A stretch of 64,000 nt of DNA, taken from the NCBI RefSeq assembly GCF_000332475.2, contig NZ_AOGX02000016.1, forward strand, positions 124,001-188,000, written 5' to 3'. Numbering within the stretch: the first letter of the stretch is position 1; each line of letters starts with the position of its first letter. Shown piece after piece: positions 26,103-36,258 of this stretch. The notes beneath the pieces are model-generated. The model saw only the letters and a list, made by a program, of their open reading frames with translations, was not told the origin of the DNA and searched no databases. A program made the translations under genes and the position numbers. Source of the DNA: Leptospira yanagawae serovar Saopaulo str. Sao Paulo = ATCC 700523. Its GTDB lineage: Bacteria; Spirochaetota; Leptospiria; Leptospirales; Leptospiraceae.

Positions 26103-26676
26103 GATTACCAATTTTCAGAAAGAAATTTAGTAGTGTTTGTTTATAGATACCATTTTTAATAAACCGATGCGCGGATGTCATTGCCCTAAAAGGTAATAGA
26201 ATGGGTTTACTTTGTTTCAATAAATTTTGACTTAACTCTGTGTCTTCAAACAAATAACGAGGACTTAAATCTTTTTTCCAAAGATTTCTATGAAAGAAAA
26301 TGCAATGATCAAAATAAACAATACCTTTTCTACGAACTCTCACTTCATTGGAATACCAAGAAATCCAATTTAAAAAAAAATGTTTTTTGTCAAAGGAATG
26401 GAGAAAACCACCCCACTCCCATTCGATGAATTGTGTTTTGCTTTTGCCTATGAGAAAGTTGATCGCATCTTTGGGAAGTTTTGTGCGTGGGTGATGCAGT
26501 AAAATTAGCTCACCATTTGACCGATGGAAACCTACATTGATTCTTTCCGCCCTCGTAAAAGCTTGTTTCTGCGGAATTAAGATAATTTCTACATCCTTAT
26601 GTTTTTGAAACGGCAAAAGTGATTCTTTGTAATAAATGTTCTCGTCTATATCTGTGGGAACAATGATGCTTAGCAT
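26056..26676 (-). CDS. Family 2-like glycosyltransferase
   Basis: 206 residues. It begins MLSIIVPT and has RAERINVGFHRSNGELILLHHPRTKLP, which corresponds to the GT2 donor-site region of TIGR04283-like enzymes, and FEDTELSQNLL near the acceptor site. The usual Asp of the DxD-like motif is replaced (HHPRT), so activity with a metal is uncertain. It has no membrane anchor except possibly the C-terminal hydrophobic segment. The ATG at 26676 is preferred to the upstream TTG. Confidence 0.72.
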   Translation of the reverse strand: MLSIIVPTDIDENIYYKESLLPFQKHKDVEIILIPQKQAFTRAERINVGFHRSNGELILLHHPRTKLPKDAINFLIGKSKTQFIEWEWGGFLHSFDKKHFFLNWISWYSNEVRVRRKGIVYFDHCIFFHRNLWKKDLSPRYLFEDTELSQNLLKQSKPILLPFRAMTSAHRFIKNGIYKQTLLNFFLKIGNLIQLPSSFLFSLYQK

Positions 26677-26748
26677 AATCAAACTTCATTCTGTTCTTTT
26701 CGAACATTCCTTGGTTGATCCATTCAGTTTCGTTCCCAAAATAAAGGT

Positions 26749-27516
26749 TTATTCTTTGACTAGAAAAATGGATATCGCAGATTGATTCTCTTCTTGTTTA
26801 TCCAAACTAGTTTTATTCTCTCTTTCGGCCATCAAAGGAAAAATCCGATCTTCTGAAATCGATTCTGAAACCAATACTTGTCGAATCTCATCAAACCGAC
26901 GTTTTACGAGTCTAGTTTGGTAGGCAATATCACCGGAAGTATGAGACTTACCAACCAAAACAATTTTAAAATTTGTTTCCGATTTGAGTAAATCTCTTGT
27001 CAGTTGGATTAATTTTTCCTTCGTTTCTTCCGTTAATTTATAATCGTCAGGTGGAAAAGAAATGGATTGGATGGGAGATGGACTTCCACTTGCCTGCCAA
27101 AAAGGGAACTTGGAAACCATCGTTTGGCCTGGAGCCTGTTTGCCCAATGATTCAAGGACAACTTGTTTGGGGCAGACAACACTAATTTCAGACGATGAAG
27201 TAACAGAAAACAAAAACCCTAATGTTGTGACAACGATGTCCCAAGGTTTTGCATACGCTTTTGTTTCCACAACAAAAGCATCGTTAGGGTTGAGATTGGA
27301 TTCCGTCCCAATGTCACGTGTGAAAACTGGGAGTAAAAATAAAATTCGATAGGTTCTTGTTTCCAAATTTGGTTCACAACTGGAGGGAACAGATATCGGG
27401 ATATGTTTTTTCTTCTCCAAAGGAATTCCATTCCAAGAACAAGCCATTCCCAATATTGCAATACATAAACTACCTAATGTTTGTTTCCAATTCGCTTTTA
27501 AAGTTTTTTCCATCAT
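26749..27516 (-). CDS. OmpA-like lipoprotein
   Basis: 255 residues from MMEKTLKANW. A signal peptide ends in a lipobox-like ILGMAC with Cys at about 26. The middle domain is unrecognised. The C-terminal 110 residues resemble an OmpA-type peptidoglycan-binding domain (FPPDDYKLTEETKEKLIQLT, VGKSHTSG, RLVKRRFDEIRQVLV), though the second half is degenerate. The start is uncertain; in-frame codons exist up to 27603. Confidence 0.6.
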   Translation of the reverse strand: MMEKTLKANWKQTLGSLCIAILGMACSWNGIPLEKKKHIPISVPSSCEPNLETRTYRILFLLPVFTRDIGTESNLNPNDAFVVETKAYAKPWDIVVTTLGFLFSVTSSSEISVVCPKQVVLESLGKQAPGQTMVSKFPFWQASGSPSPIQSISFPPDDYKLTEETKEKLIQLTRDLLKSETNFKIVLVGKSHTSGDIAYQTRLVKRRFDEIRQVLVSESISEDRIFPLMAERENKTSLDKQEENQSAISIFLVKE

Positions 27517-27879
27517 ACGGAAAGTTTTGCGATCCTTGCCAAAGATGAAAACCATTTTCCGATCCATTTTTCCCGAGTTACGAAAATTATAACCACATTT
27601 CAATTCGGGATGGGGATCAGTTCACAAACTCGTTTATCCAATCCTAAGCCAAACAAATGTTACTGTATTTGTAAACCATACGAGAAAGAACCATTCTCAA
27701 TAAGAGGCCTTCTTTAAGAACTCACAAACAAAGTCTTTCTCCCGGTCTTCTGGAACCCTATTTTCATTGAATGATTCTAAGTTTAAATGAAGTCGAGATG
27801 GTTTTTAAATCAATTTGATGAAAAGATTTGGATTGATTCGTCATATAGAATACCCTGTATTGTATATGGAGGATTTTTA

Positions 27880-29091
27880 ATGAAATCTATTTTAGTTTTG
27901 GGTAGTAATTTTGCTGGAGTCACTGCAGCCATTTCCACAAAAAGAAAATTAGGAAATGAAGTAGAAGTAACAGTAGTATCACCAACATCTCAATTTTTAT
28001 ATGTTCCCTCCCTTATTTGGGTTCCGTTTGGATCCAGAAAAGTAAAAGATATTACCTTTCCCGTAGAACCAATGTTAAATAAAAAAGGTGTTAAGTTTAT
28101 CCAAGACCGTGGGATCAAAGTTTTACCAGATAAAAACATAGTGATCACAGAAAAAAACGGTGAAATGAGTTATGATTATCTCATTATTGCAACAGGGGCT
28201 TCTCTCAATTTTGATATCTTACCCAATCTGAATCCAAAAGAGAATATGATCCAATGCATTGTCACACCCGAACTTGCAGAAAAAGCAGCCATTGCATTTG
28301 AGGAGATTGTTAAAAATCCAGGACCAGTTGTAGTAGCGGCAACTCAAGGTGCAAGTTGTATGGGTGCCGCATATGAATACCTATTCAATTTGGACAAATA
28401 CCTCAGAAAACGTGGAGTTCGTAACCAAGTAAAAATCGCTTGGGTGACACCTGAACCGTTTTTAGGTCATTTTGGGATAGGAGGAATTCTAGGTGGCCAA
28501 TCGATGTTAGAACTTTTTATGAAACTTTATGATATCAATTGGCATACGAATGCTACGATTCAAAAAATTGAAAAAAACAAAATCACCTTAGGTGACCAAA
28601 CAGAAATACCGTACAAAATGTCCATGATGATCCCTCCTTTTTTGGGAGCCGATGTGATGAAAAATTCTCCAGAACTCATAGATGATAAAGGCTTTGTTGT
28701 CACAAACGATGGTTACCAACACATTCATTATAAAAATGTTTATGCAGCTGGACTTGCAGTGGAAGTCATTGCACCTTTCAAAAAATCGGCAGCTCCTTTC
28801 GGTGTTCCCAAAACTGGTTTTCCTTCCGATGTGATGGGTAAAATTGTCGCTGAAAATATTCGTAACGATATCAAAGGGACTAGGAAATTCAAAACAATGC
28901 CGTTTGGAAAGATCCCTGGCATTTGTATCATGGACGCTGGCAAAAAGGAAGTTTGGATCCTTACAAACCATCTGTTTAAGCCAAGACAATTTGAATTGAT
29001 GATCCCCAATCTTTTGTACAATTTTGGTAAAATCATTTTAGAAAAATACATGTTATGGAAAAACAAAAAAGGATTCGTCCATCTCCCCTAA
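27880..29091 (+). CDS. sqr: Sulfide:quinone oxidoreductase-like FAD protein
   Basis: 403 residues. The FAD-binding motif ILVLGSNFAGVTAA is at the N-terminus, with ATGASL and a C-terminal amphipathic region for membrane association. Two cysteines lie where SQR has its redox-active pair: GASCMGAAYEY and GICIMDAG. It would oxidise sulfide and pass electrons to quinone. The start is ATG 27880 with a strong GGAGGA at 27868; the longer frame from 27787 is not needed. NADH dehydrogenase-like flavoproteins are the alternative, but the cysteines favour SQR. Confidence 0.78.
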   Translation: MKSILVLGSNFAGVTAAISTKRKLGNEVEVTVVSPTSQFLYVPSLIWVPFGSRKVKDITFPVEPMLNKKGVKFIQDRGIKVLPDKNIVITEKNGEMSYDYLIIATGASLNFDILPNLNPKENMIQCIVTPELAEKAAIAFEEIVKNPGPVVVAATQGASCMGAAYEYLFNLDKYLRKRGVRNQVKIAWVTPEPFLGHFGIGGILGGQSMLELFMKLYDINWHTNATIQKIEKNKITLGDQTEIPYKMSMMIPPFLGADVMKNSPELIDDKGFVVTNDGYQHIHYKNVYAAGLAVEVIAPFKKSAAPFGVPKTGFPSDVMGKIVAENIRNDIKGTRKFKTMPFGKIPGICIMDAGKKEVWILTNHLFKPRQFELMIPNLLYNFGKIILEKYMLWKNKKGFVHLP

Positions 29092-29252
29092 GGATTGGAT
29101 TGTTTCCATTGGGATCCCATTGGTTTGAGCGTCTTTAGACCATACACTTTCCCAATGGGACACTCCGAATCGAAGGCAAATGGATTTCCCTTGATAATTT
29201 CTTGATTATTTTCCAAGGGCCATGATCCTTTCCTTTATTGGGGAGAAACCAA

Positions 29253-32200
29253 ATGAAAAGATCTACTTTGCTACTGGTTTGTCTTTTCTCCACGGCCTGT
29301 TCCTTTCCTAAACTTTCCCGTAGCTCACTTGATTTTTTTGCATTCCTTCGGATATTTACTAGCACTCAGTTTACAGGACAAACCCTTGGCGGAGTTGTTT
29401 CTGGTCTTATCGCCAATACTTCAGTCACTTTAACAAATGGAAGTGATACCATTACAGTCTCAGCTGATGGGAATTTTACATTTCCCCGAAGATTAAATAC
29501 GGGAGATGGTTATAATGTTAACCTAACAACAAATGGAGTTGGACTCAGTTGTACAATTGCAAATGCACAAGGTATCGTTCAAAATTCACCGATCACAAAT
29601 ATAAATGTTACCTGTGGGCTTGGAGTTGGATTTTATGAAGTAGGTGTTAACGTAACAGGCATTACTGGTTCTATTGATGTTCAAAATAATGGTGCCGATA
29701 CAATCAATTTTTCAGCGAATGGATTTCAAAAATTTTCAATCGTCCAACCAAGTGGTTCTAATTATGCCGTTACCATTTCATCGCAACCGGTAGGTACAGT
29801 TTGTTCTTTTGACAACCCTTCTCTTTCAGTGGGAACCATTGGTGTTGCCAATGTCACAGTGTTTATCACTTGTGTATCTGGTTATAATGTTGGTGGTAAT
29901 TTATTTTCTGTCTCCTCAACTGATATCGGATCCAGTTTAATCAACCAAAAGGCATATTTGAGAACGTTCGCAGGTTCTTTCCCAACAAACAATGGAGGTT
30001 TGGGACCCGCTCCTGGAGTTGCCGTAACAAGCACTACCAGTACATTAGCACGCTTTAATACGCCAAGTATGATGGCTGCTGATGCAAATTACTTATATGT
30101 TGCAGATACGGCAAATGGAGTGATTCGAAGAATCGACAAAGTGAATGGAAACACGACGATTTTAGCAGGTGGAAATTCAGGTGGAGGGACTCCTTGTCCA
30201 GGCACTTTGATCACCAATTGTTTGGATGGTGTCGGACCAGCTGCACAATTCAATGGTCCCGTGGGACTGACAACAAATGGTAATAATTTGTTTGTCTTAG
30301 AAAGTAACGGAAATCGAATTCGGATCATCAACCTAACAACAACTTCCGTATCCACTTTGGCTGGTTCTGGAAATGCTGGCTCATCGGACAATACTTCAGG
30401 TATCCTTGCTTCATTTTCAAATCCGTCTTGGATGACTTTACATAACGGAATCTTTTATATCGTTGATCGGAATAATTGTACAATTCGTACGTTAAATCCC
30501 ACAACGACTGCAGTCGCAACGATTGCTGGTGGTGTTGGTCTCTGTTCGTTTGCCAACAGCCCAGTTGGCACGAGTGCTCGTTTTGTTTCACCGATCGCCA
30601 TTGTTGGTATTGGTAATTATTTATATGTATCAGATGTGGGTGCCGGTGGTGGTTATAAAATTCGAAGGATCTCACTTGCGGGAACCAATGCAGTTGATAC
30701 CATTGCTGGTGATGGTGTACAAGCTTCCACTGACGGGATTGGAACATCTGCGCAATTCAATGACCCACACGGTTTGACAACGGATGGAACCAATTTATTC
30801 ATTTCAGAATGGTTAGGGCATCGGATCAGACATTTAAACCTAACCACAAATCGAGTAACAACTCTTGTTGGAAGTGTACCCGGATATGCGGACAATGCAA
30901 CTGGAAATGGTTTACTCAATTTTCCAGGTTATATCGCAACCGATGGGCAAACCATTTACATTGCGGACCGCGGAAATCATTCCATCAGGTATTTACAACC
31001 AGCCGAATTGTTACATTATACCTTTGATGGAAATACAAATGATTCGGTTGGTACAAACGATGGGAATTTGGTTGGAGCACCTAACACTACGAGGGATGAA
31101 AATGGATTGTCCAATGGAGCCTTTGAACTTGATGGAACTACTCAATACATAGAAAGTTCTTCCATTGTATCACAAATCACAGACAATTTAACCATCTCAG
31201 CTTGGATACATACATCGGGAAAAATAACGAATCAATTTATATTTTACAATGGATTGGCAGACACTGATGGATATGGTCTCGTAATCGAAAGTTCTGGTTC
31301 TCTTAGAATTGCGAATGGTAACTTGTTTAGTCCAGCTTCATTTATGCAAGTTTCTCCAAATCAATGGACGCATGTGGCTATGCGACGATTTGCTGGTAAT
31401 TGGCAAATTTACATCAATGGAAAGGCCGATTTTATAGGTTATGCAACAAACCCATTAATACCAACTAACACTTTTAAGGTCGGTGATAATGGAAGTGGAT
31501 TTCATTTCAGAGGGAAAATTTCAAATGTTCAATTTTTTAATGGTGCATTGGATGATGATGCCATTCAAAAATTAGCAATTCAGGTTCCATCAGGTTTAAT
31601 TTCTTATTACCCATTCAATGGAAATGGAAAAGACTACGGAAATTATGCAAACGATCTCACATCCTTTGGAATTGTAGCCACTGCAACGGATCGGAATGGT
31701 TTCCCAAGTTCAGCATACTATTTTAATGGGACTAGTTATTTTGAAAAATCAAATCCAAACGGTTTGCCTATCGGTGGAAGCAGTCGATCTATTTGTGCAT
31801 GGTTCAAATCATCTAGTACAGCTGCCCAATACATTATCAGTTTTGGTACGGCTCTTGATTCGACGGCTAGCGGTCTTGTTTTACTACAACCAGAAGTTGG
31901 GATGTTGGGATGGAATGATGAAGCAAAAGTCATACAAGAAGATTTTTTAAATCAGTGGATCCATCTTTGTGGTGTATACGATGGAACCACAGCCTTCGTG
32001 TATGAAAACGGGACTCTTCGCCATTCTGAAGGAAAAAGTTCTTGGAGTACAGGCGTCAGCTCTACTCTCAATATTGGTCGTTTGATCACACCAACTGGAT
32101 ATTTTTCTGGCGATATCGATGATGTTAGAATTTATGACCGTACTTTATCCGTATCAGAGATTAGAGCAATTTCAGGATACTACCCTACACAGGTTACCGC

Positions 32201-32954
32201 GTGGAACCAAACAATCGCTAGTAGTAGCCTAAAGTTTTTTTTATTACCTGAGAGTGCCAGTTTTGGTGCAGGGGCCTGTAATGGAGGAGCTAACTGTGTT
32301 TATGCGTGGAATGATCGTAGTCGAAACAATCTAAACCTGACGCAAGCCACGCCTAGTTCCCAGCCAATTTTCAACGCAAATATTTTGAATGGATCACCTG
32401 GTATTCGTTTTATCGGAACTGACGCCACTTATCTTTCAACGGCGTGTTCGGCCTCTTTACTTTCTTCATCTAATACAATTTTTGCCATTTACAATGATAC
32501 GGAGATGTCAGGCAGTGATGGTATTTTCCAAAATGGTGCAAAACTTCTGTATTTACCTGATGGAACTCCTACAAATAAACTTGTTAGTTTATTTGACTTA
32601 CAACTTGGCAATCCACCAAAAGTCATCACTTCTTCTCCATTCAGTAGCTCACTTGGTGAAATCATTCTATTGACACTCGAGCACAATGGAACAACGGGAA
32701 ACATTTATAAGTTTGGATCCAGTGTGGCGGTAACACCTTCTTCAGGTACTGCCTACAATTGTGCTTTAGGTGATTTGAGTATGGGGCGATATTTTTGGAA
32801 TTCGGGAGTTTATCCAGCTAACGGTGATTATCTGAATGGAAGCATTGGCGATTTTCTTTACTTCGACCAAGTATTAACCCAAAATGATAGAGAACTTGTG
32901 GAATGTTATTTATCTAGTAAATACAAATTAAAATTAGGACATACCTGTCCATAA
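29253..32954 (+). CDS. Giant lipoprotein with NHL repeats and LamG-like domains
   Basis: 1233-residue predicted surface lipoprotein. The signal peptide ends at LFSTAC. Two Ig-like repeats follow at about 40-210 (TVTLTNGSDTITVSADGNFTF type). An NHL beta-propeller segment at about 265-585 has the repeated forms VADTANGVIRRIDK, ESNGNRIRIINL and ADRGNHSIRYL. Two LamG/concanavalin-like domains (about 590-770 and 780-970) begin YTFDGNTNDS and YPFNGNGKD. A third concanavalin-like region lies at the C-terminus. It probably binds carbohydrate or host/biofilm ligands. GGGGAGAAACC precedes ATG 29253. No neighbour suggests a pathway. Confidence 0.8.
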   Translation: MKRSTLLLVCLFSTACSFPKLSRSSLDFFAFLRIFTSTQFTGQTLGGVVSGLIANTSVTLTNGSDTITVSADGNFTFPRRLNTGDGYNVNLTTNGVGLSCTIANAQGIVQNSPITNINVTCGLGVGFYEVGVNVTGITGSIDVQNNGADTINFSANGFQKFSIVQPSGSNYAVTISSQPVGTVCSFDNPSLSVGTIGVANVTVFITCVSGYNVGGNLFSVSSTDIGSSLINQKAYLRTFAGSFPTNNGGLGPAPGVAVTSTTSTLARFNTPSMMAADANYLYVADTANGVIRRIDKVNGNTTILAGGNSGGGTPCPGTLITNCLDGVGPAAQFNGPVGLTTNGNNLFVLESNGNRIRIINLTTTSVSTLAGSGNAGSSDNTSGILASFSNPSWMTLHNGIFYIVDRNNCTIRTLNPTTTAVATIAGGVGLCSFANSPVGTSARFVSPIAIVGIGNYLYVSDVGAGGGYKIRRISLAGTNAVDTIAGDGVQASTDGIGTSAQFNDPHGLTTDGTNLFISEWLGHRIRHLNLTTNRVTTLVGSVPGYADNATGNGLLNFPGYIATDGQTIYIADRGNHSIRYLQPAELLHYTFDGNTNDSVGTNDGNLVGAPNTTRDENGLSNGAFELDGTTQYIESSSIVSQITDNLTISAWIHTSGKITNQFIFYNGLADTDGYGLVIESSGSLRIANGNLFSPASFMQVSPNQWTHVAMRRFAGNWQIYINGKADFIGYATNPLIPTNTFKVGDNGSGFHFRGKISNVQFFNGALDDDAIQKLAIQVPSGLISYYPFNGNGKDYGNYANDLTSFGIVATATDRNGFPSSAYYFNGTSYFEKSNPNGLPIGGSSRSICAWFKSSSTAAQYIISFGTALDSTASGLVLLQPEVGMLGWNDEAKVIQEDFLNQWIHLCGVYDGTTAFVYENGTLRHSEGKSSWSTGVSSTLNIGRLITPTGYFSGDIDDVRIYDRTLSVSEIRAISGYYPTQVTAWNQTIASSSLKFFLLPESASFGAGACNGGANCVYAWNDRSRNNLNLTQATPSSQPIFNANILNGSPGIRFIGTDATYLSTACSASLLSSSNTIFAIYNDTEMSGSDGIFQNGAKLLYLPDGTPTNKLVSLFDLQLGNPPKVITSSPFSSSLGEIILLTLEHNGTTGNIYKFGSSVAVTPSSGTAYNCALGDLSMGRYFWNSGVYPANGDYLNGSIGDFLYFDQVLTQNDRELVECYLSSKYKLKLGHTCP

Positions 32955-33002
32955 CGAAGAATCGTTTATTAAAAAAAGGAAGTTACAATTAAAGGGATTT
33001 TA

Positions 33003-33019
33003 ATATCAAAGTTTGATAT
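33003..33019. repeat. 8-bp-arm palindrome after the NHL/LamG lipoprotein gene
   Basis: ATATCAAA-G-TTTGATAT is a perfect inverted repeat in the 136-bp convergent gap. It could be a short hairpin or a protein-binding site; nothing decides between them. Confidence 0.35.
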
Positions 33020-33033
33020 AGAAGAAATCAAAC

Positions 33034-33076
33034 TCACTTAGGTAGTCCAATGGAATTTCCATCCATACCTAAGTGA
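33034..33076. terminator. Strong hairpin between convergent genes
   Basis: TCACTTAGGTA pairs with TACCTAAGTGA (11 bp). An inner ATGGAA/TTCCAT stem continues after an internal loop. It lies between the plus-strand NHL lipoprotein gene and the minus-strand RRM gene and would serve both. No T-tract is present. Confidence 0.55.
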
Positions 33077-33090
33077 ATCCATTGGAATGA

Positions 33091-33354
33091 TTAGTTCCAG
33101 TTGTTTGTTTTTGGTTTTGCAATATTCACTTTCATTTCACGATTGAGAATATTTTTTCCGTTTAAATCGCTGATCGCTTTATCTGCTTCATTACGATCTT
33201 TCATTTCGATAAAACCAAATCCTTTTGAACCGCCAGTGTATTGGTCAGTAATGATTTTTGCTGATGAAACAGAGCCATGAACTGAAAATAGTTCGTTAAG
33301 TTTAGTTTCGGTCATTTCGTAAGAGAGGTTACCTACATAGATGTTAGTTGACAT
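33091..33354 (-). CDS. Small RNA-binding protein with one RRM
   Basis: 87 residues forming a single RRM. RNP2 is IYVGNL and RNP1 is KGFGFIEM, both with the usual aromatic residues. This matches the small bacterial RRM proteins seen in cyanobacteria and spirochaetes, which probably act as RNA chaperones. It is monocistronic, with a long AT-rich upstream region. Confidence 0.92.
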   Translation of the reverse strand: MSTNIYVGNLSYEMTETKLNELFSVHGSVSSAKIITDQYTGGSKGFGFIEMKDRNEADKAISDLNGKNILNREMKVNIAKPKTNNWN

Positions 33355-33697
33355 GTGATGTCCTTAATAGTTTAATTTGACTCGGAAATTTTAGAGGATT
33401 AGAAACAACTTTCCAGTGAAGAAATCAGGTAAAAACACAACGAAAATGCAGGGGAAAACTTAAGAAAAGCGATCAGAATGCAAGAAAGTGAGGAATACTT
33501 AGTAGTTAAAAAAACGATAATATTTTGAATCTGTTACCATAATAAATATAGAACATATTAATAGCAAACAAATTTATTAAATTTTTCATTTAACATACGT
33601 TTTTTGTGAAAATCCAATTATTGTCTTATTTTTCAAAAGGAATTGGCTTTGGCTATCATCATATCTTTTCTGAGGGAAATGTTCCAAATCGAAGCTT
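33355..33697. other. AT-rich gap upstream of the RRM gene
   Basis: 343 bp with no coding frame. It probably holds the promoter and leader of the RRM gene (minus strand) and the 3' end of the histidine kinase transcript. I see no clear terminator, sigma-54 site or strong palindrome in it. Confidence 0.5.
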
Positions 33698-35599
33698 TTA
33701 GAAATGAATACTTCGATCTTCAGGAAAATAAATCCTCAACTCATAAATTCCAGCTTCTATCTGAACATGCAACCTTCCTTTGAGTTGCACCAATCTTTGT
33801 TTGATACTTTTTAATTCAGGATTTACCTTTTCGATCAGTTCAGAATTTCGTATCAGATTCTTTTGATGTATCAAAAATTCTCCGTTTGAATAATGAAGAT
33901 TCCAAATTGATTCCCCTTTTCCATACTTTATATCATTCGTACAAACTTCATATAACATATAAAAAATATTCAGAAAATGACTTTGATTTTTACCTGTTAT
34001 TCTGATTTGAGAAAAATAACTGACAAATTCATCCGAAGGAACAAATTCAAATTCTCGCCCAACATCAGAATAGCGTCTAAGCAATGTTAACTGAATTCCT
34101 GTTACAAAATTCTCAAAAATCAAATTTAAATCTTCGATATATAGGAGTTGATTTCTGAGGGACTGTATGATTGAAACAACTCGTTGGTTAATGTTTTCCA
34201 AGCCGAATGTCTCATTTAATGATTTATTTAAACCAGAAATTAGCCTTTCCACATATACTTTCAAATCTGTCAAATTGGCACCTAATTGGTCATGAACCAT
34301 CAACTGCATCTCAGCCCTTTGTTTCGATAATGCATTTAAAGATTCTTTGTGAAGTCTCATTTCGATATTTGCTCTCGACTCGATGGCAAAAGCAAAATAT
34401 TGGCTAAGGGAGGCACTCTGAAACACAACATAAAATAGATAACCTATGATTAAGTACAATCCACCCTGTACACCGTAGTAGTTCAGAGAGATCGCTAAAA
34501 AACAAAATACAGCGAGGGAAAAAAGTCCCATGGCCATAAAATAAAATCCTTGCGCCTCATTTCGATATTTGATTAATAAAAAAATTGAAAATATCAAAAA
34601 CAAAACAAGGTATACAATGATATAAATCAAATTTAAATAATGTTGAATCGAAACAGGTGTTAATGGTGTGAAACAAGCAAAAAAAGCGCCAATATAAAAA
34701 GTATATCTCACATACGGATAATTGTAAGGCTTAAACAATTCACTTAAAAAAGAAATTGAAAAAAGGAATGTGGCAATGTTTACAAAATGCAACAAATTGG
34801 TCTGAAAATCAAAACTCAAAACAGGAAAAAACAATTCATATGATTTCGAATTGAGAAAAGGGATTCGAATTAAAAATGTAATACAAACAAATGCAAAAAA
34901 CAAAAAACTTCTTTGTTTTCTGTTGATAAAATAAAAAAACAAATGATACAGAGCTGAACCAAATATCAAACCAAAAACAAAAATTTCCACTAACAAACTT
35001 TTACTTTTAAATAATAACATTTGTTTTGGTGATGCAATTAAAAATTCGCTTCTAGGCCCACCATGATAAAAAGACATGTTCGCAATTTGTAATACAATTT
35101 CTAATTCTTCTTGGTTGGATTCAATATGAATTGAAGTATTGGTTCTATCTGGATCAATTTGAGATTCATCCAACGATACTTTCCCTTTTTCCACTTCCAA
35201 TTTCCCGTTGATGTATACCTTTGAGGCAGTGTATAAGTGAGAAAAATAAAGCTCTAAGTGGATTGGATCTGACTTTTTTTGGACTTTCACTTTTTTGCGA
35301 TAGGTAGCAAAACCTTTAGCAGGGAATTTTTCTTTTGTGATTTCAAGATTGGTCCATGGACGAAAATCCACAACAGGAACACTTACTAAAGACAGAGTTT
35401 GGAAATCAGAAGGTTCCAATAATTCATTCCAATAAAATTCCCAGTTCGAAGATAAATTGATAGGAACATCCGATTCCCATTCTACATTCGATAAATCTAA
35501 TATCGATTCCTTCTGATTTTTTGGAGTTAAATTCCGATAACAATGCAATGGAACAATAGAAAGAATTAAAATTAAAAAAAATTTGGAATAAAAATTCAT
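33698..35599 (-). CDS. 7TMR-DISM sensor with histidine-kinase-like output
   Basis: 633 residues. The signal peptide ends near PLHC and could be a lipobox. An extracytoplasmic jelly-roll domain of the 7TMR-DISMED2 type occupies about 35-190, then seven helices (about 205-400) of the 7TMR-DISM family. The C-terminal part resembles HisKA_3 (MVHDQLGANLTDLK, with the His) and a degenerate HATPase (YEVCTNDIKYG as N-box; the G boxes are weak). It starts at TAATG, overlapping the response-regulator stop, and is the probable partner of that regulator. Confidence 0.82.
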   Translation of the reverse strand: MNFYSKFFLILILSIVPLHCYRNLTPKNQKESILDLSNVEWESDVPINLSSNWEFYWNELLEPSDFQTLSLVSVPVVDFRPWTNLEITKEKFPAKGFATYRKKVKVQKKSDPIHLELYFSHLYTASKVYINGKLEVEKGKVSLDESQIDPDRTNTSIHIESNQEELEIVLQIANMSFYHGGPRSEFLIASPKQMLLFKSKSLLVEIFVFGLIFGSALYHLFFYFINRKQRSFLFFAFVCITFLIRIPFLNSKSYELFFPVLSFDFQTNLLHFVNIATFLFSISFLSELFKPYNYPYVRYTFYIGAFFACFTPLTPVSIQHYLNLIYIIVYLVLFLIFSIFLLIKYRNEAQGFYFMAMGLFSLAVFCFLAISLNYYGVQGGLYLIIGYLFYVVFQSASLSQYFAFAIESRANIEMRLHKESLNALSKQRAEMQLMVHDQLGANLTDLKVYVERLISGLNKSLNETFGLENINQRVVSIIQSLRNQLLYIEDLNLIFENFVTGIQLTLLRRYSDVGREFEFVPSDEFVSYFSQIRITGKNQSHFLNIFYMLYEVCTNDIKYGKGESIWNLHYSNGEFLIHQKNLIRNSELIEKVNPELKSIKQRLVQLKGRLHVQIEAGIYELRIYFPEDRSIHF

Positions 35600-36258
35600 T
35601 ACAATATGGAATACTCATGTACTTTAAGTGCAAGTTCAGAACGATTGTGCACTTGCAATTTTCGATAAATGGATTTTACATACCCTTGTACAGTATGTTC
35701 ACTCAGGTCTAAGAATTTTGAGACCAAAGGAATGGTTTTCCCTTTTACCAATAATTCCAAAATTTGCTTCTCTCTATCTGTTAAATAAACCTTAGGTTTA
35801 TCAATAGGTTTTCGAAAACTAGAAAATACCCTAAGTGCAATGGTAGGAGTAATATATGCACCGCCACCTAATACTACGTCTACTATACTTTTAATTTGAC
35901 CAAGTTCGGATTTTAATAGATAACCAAGTGCCCCGTTTTTAATTGAATTAAAAATCATTTCATCGGAATTCATGTTGGTTAACATAATCACTTTGATATT
36001 TTCGTTTTTCTCAGATAATACTTTTACAACTTCTATACCACTCATTCCTGGCAACATAATATCTAAAAATAAAATATCTAATGATTTGTGACGAGGATCA
36101 CGTAATAATATTTCACCGGTCTCCCATGAAAGTATTTCCGATACATTCGTAAGTTCTGAAATACGATTTTTTAATTCTTCCAAAAAGAACTCATCGTTCT
36201 CCAAGATACCAACTTTAATTTGACTTAGTTCCATTTTATTTTCAGAATTAGGCGACAT
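35599..36258 (-). CDS. NarL/LuxR-type response regulator
   Basis: 219 residues. Receiver domain: VGILENDEF, phospho-acceptor DIMLPG (Asp in LDIMLP), LTNMNSD and the Lys of GYLLKSE. The C-terminal LuxR HTH has LTDREKQILELLVKGKTI and SEHTVQGYVKSIYRKL. I prefer ATG 36258, which overlaps the cyclase stop by 11 nt and has AAGAGAAC ahead; upstream and downstream Met codons also exist. It forms one operon with the cyclase and the 7TMR-DISM kinase. Confidence 0.85.
   Translation of the reverse strand: MSPNSENKMELSQIKVGILENDEFFLEELKNRISELTNVSEILSWETGEILLRDPRHKSLDILFLDIMLPGMSGIEVVKVLSEKNENIKVIMLTNMNSDEMIFNSIKNGALGYLLKSELGQIKSIVDVVLGGGAYITPTIALRVFSSFRKPIDKPKVYLTDREKQILELLVKGKTIPLVSKFLDLSEHTVQGYVKSIYRKLQVHNRSELALKVHEYSIL

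Noticed and set aside
29104..29214. Several short inverted repeats (CCATTGGGA/TCCCAATGG, GTCTTTAGAC, CCCTTG/CAAGGG) between the sqr-like gene and the NHL lipoprotein gene
   Set aside because: Each is short and has no T-tract. They may form a structured leader or terminator, but the pairing is not decisive.
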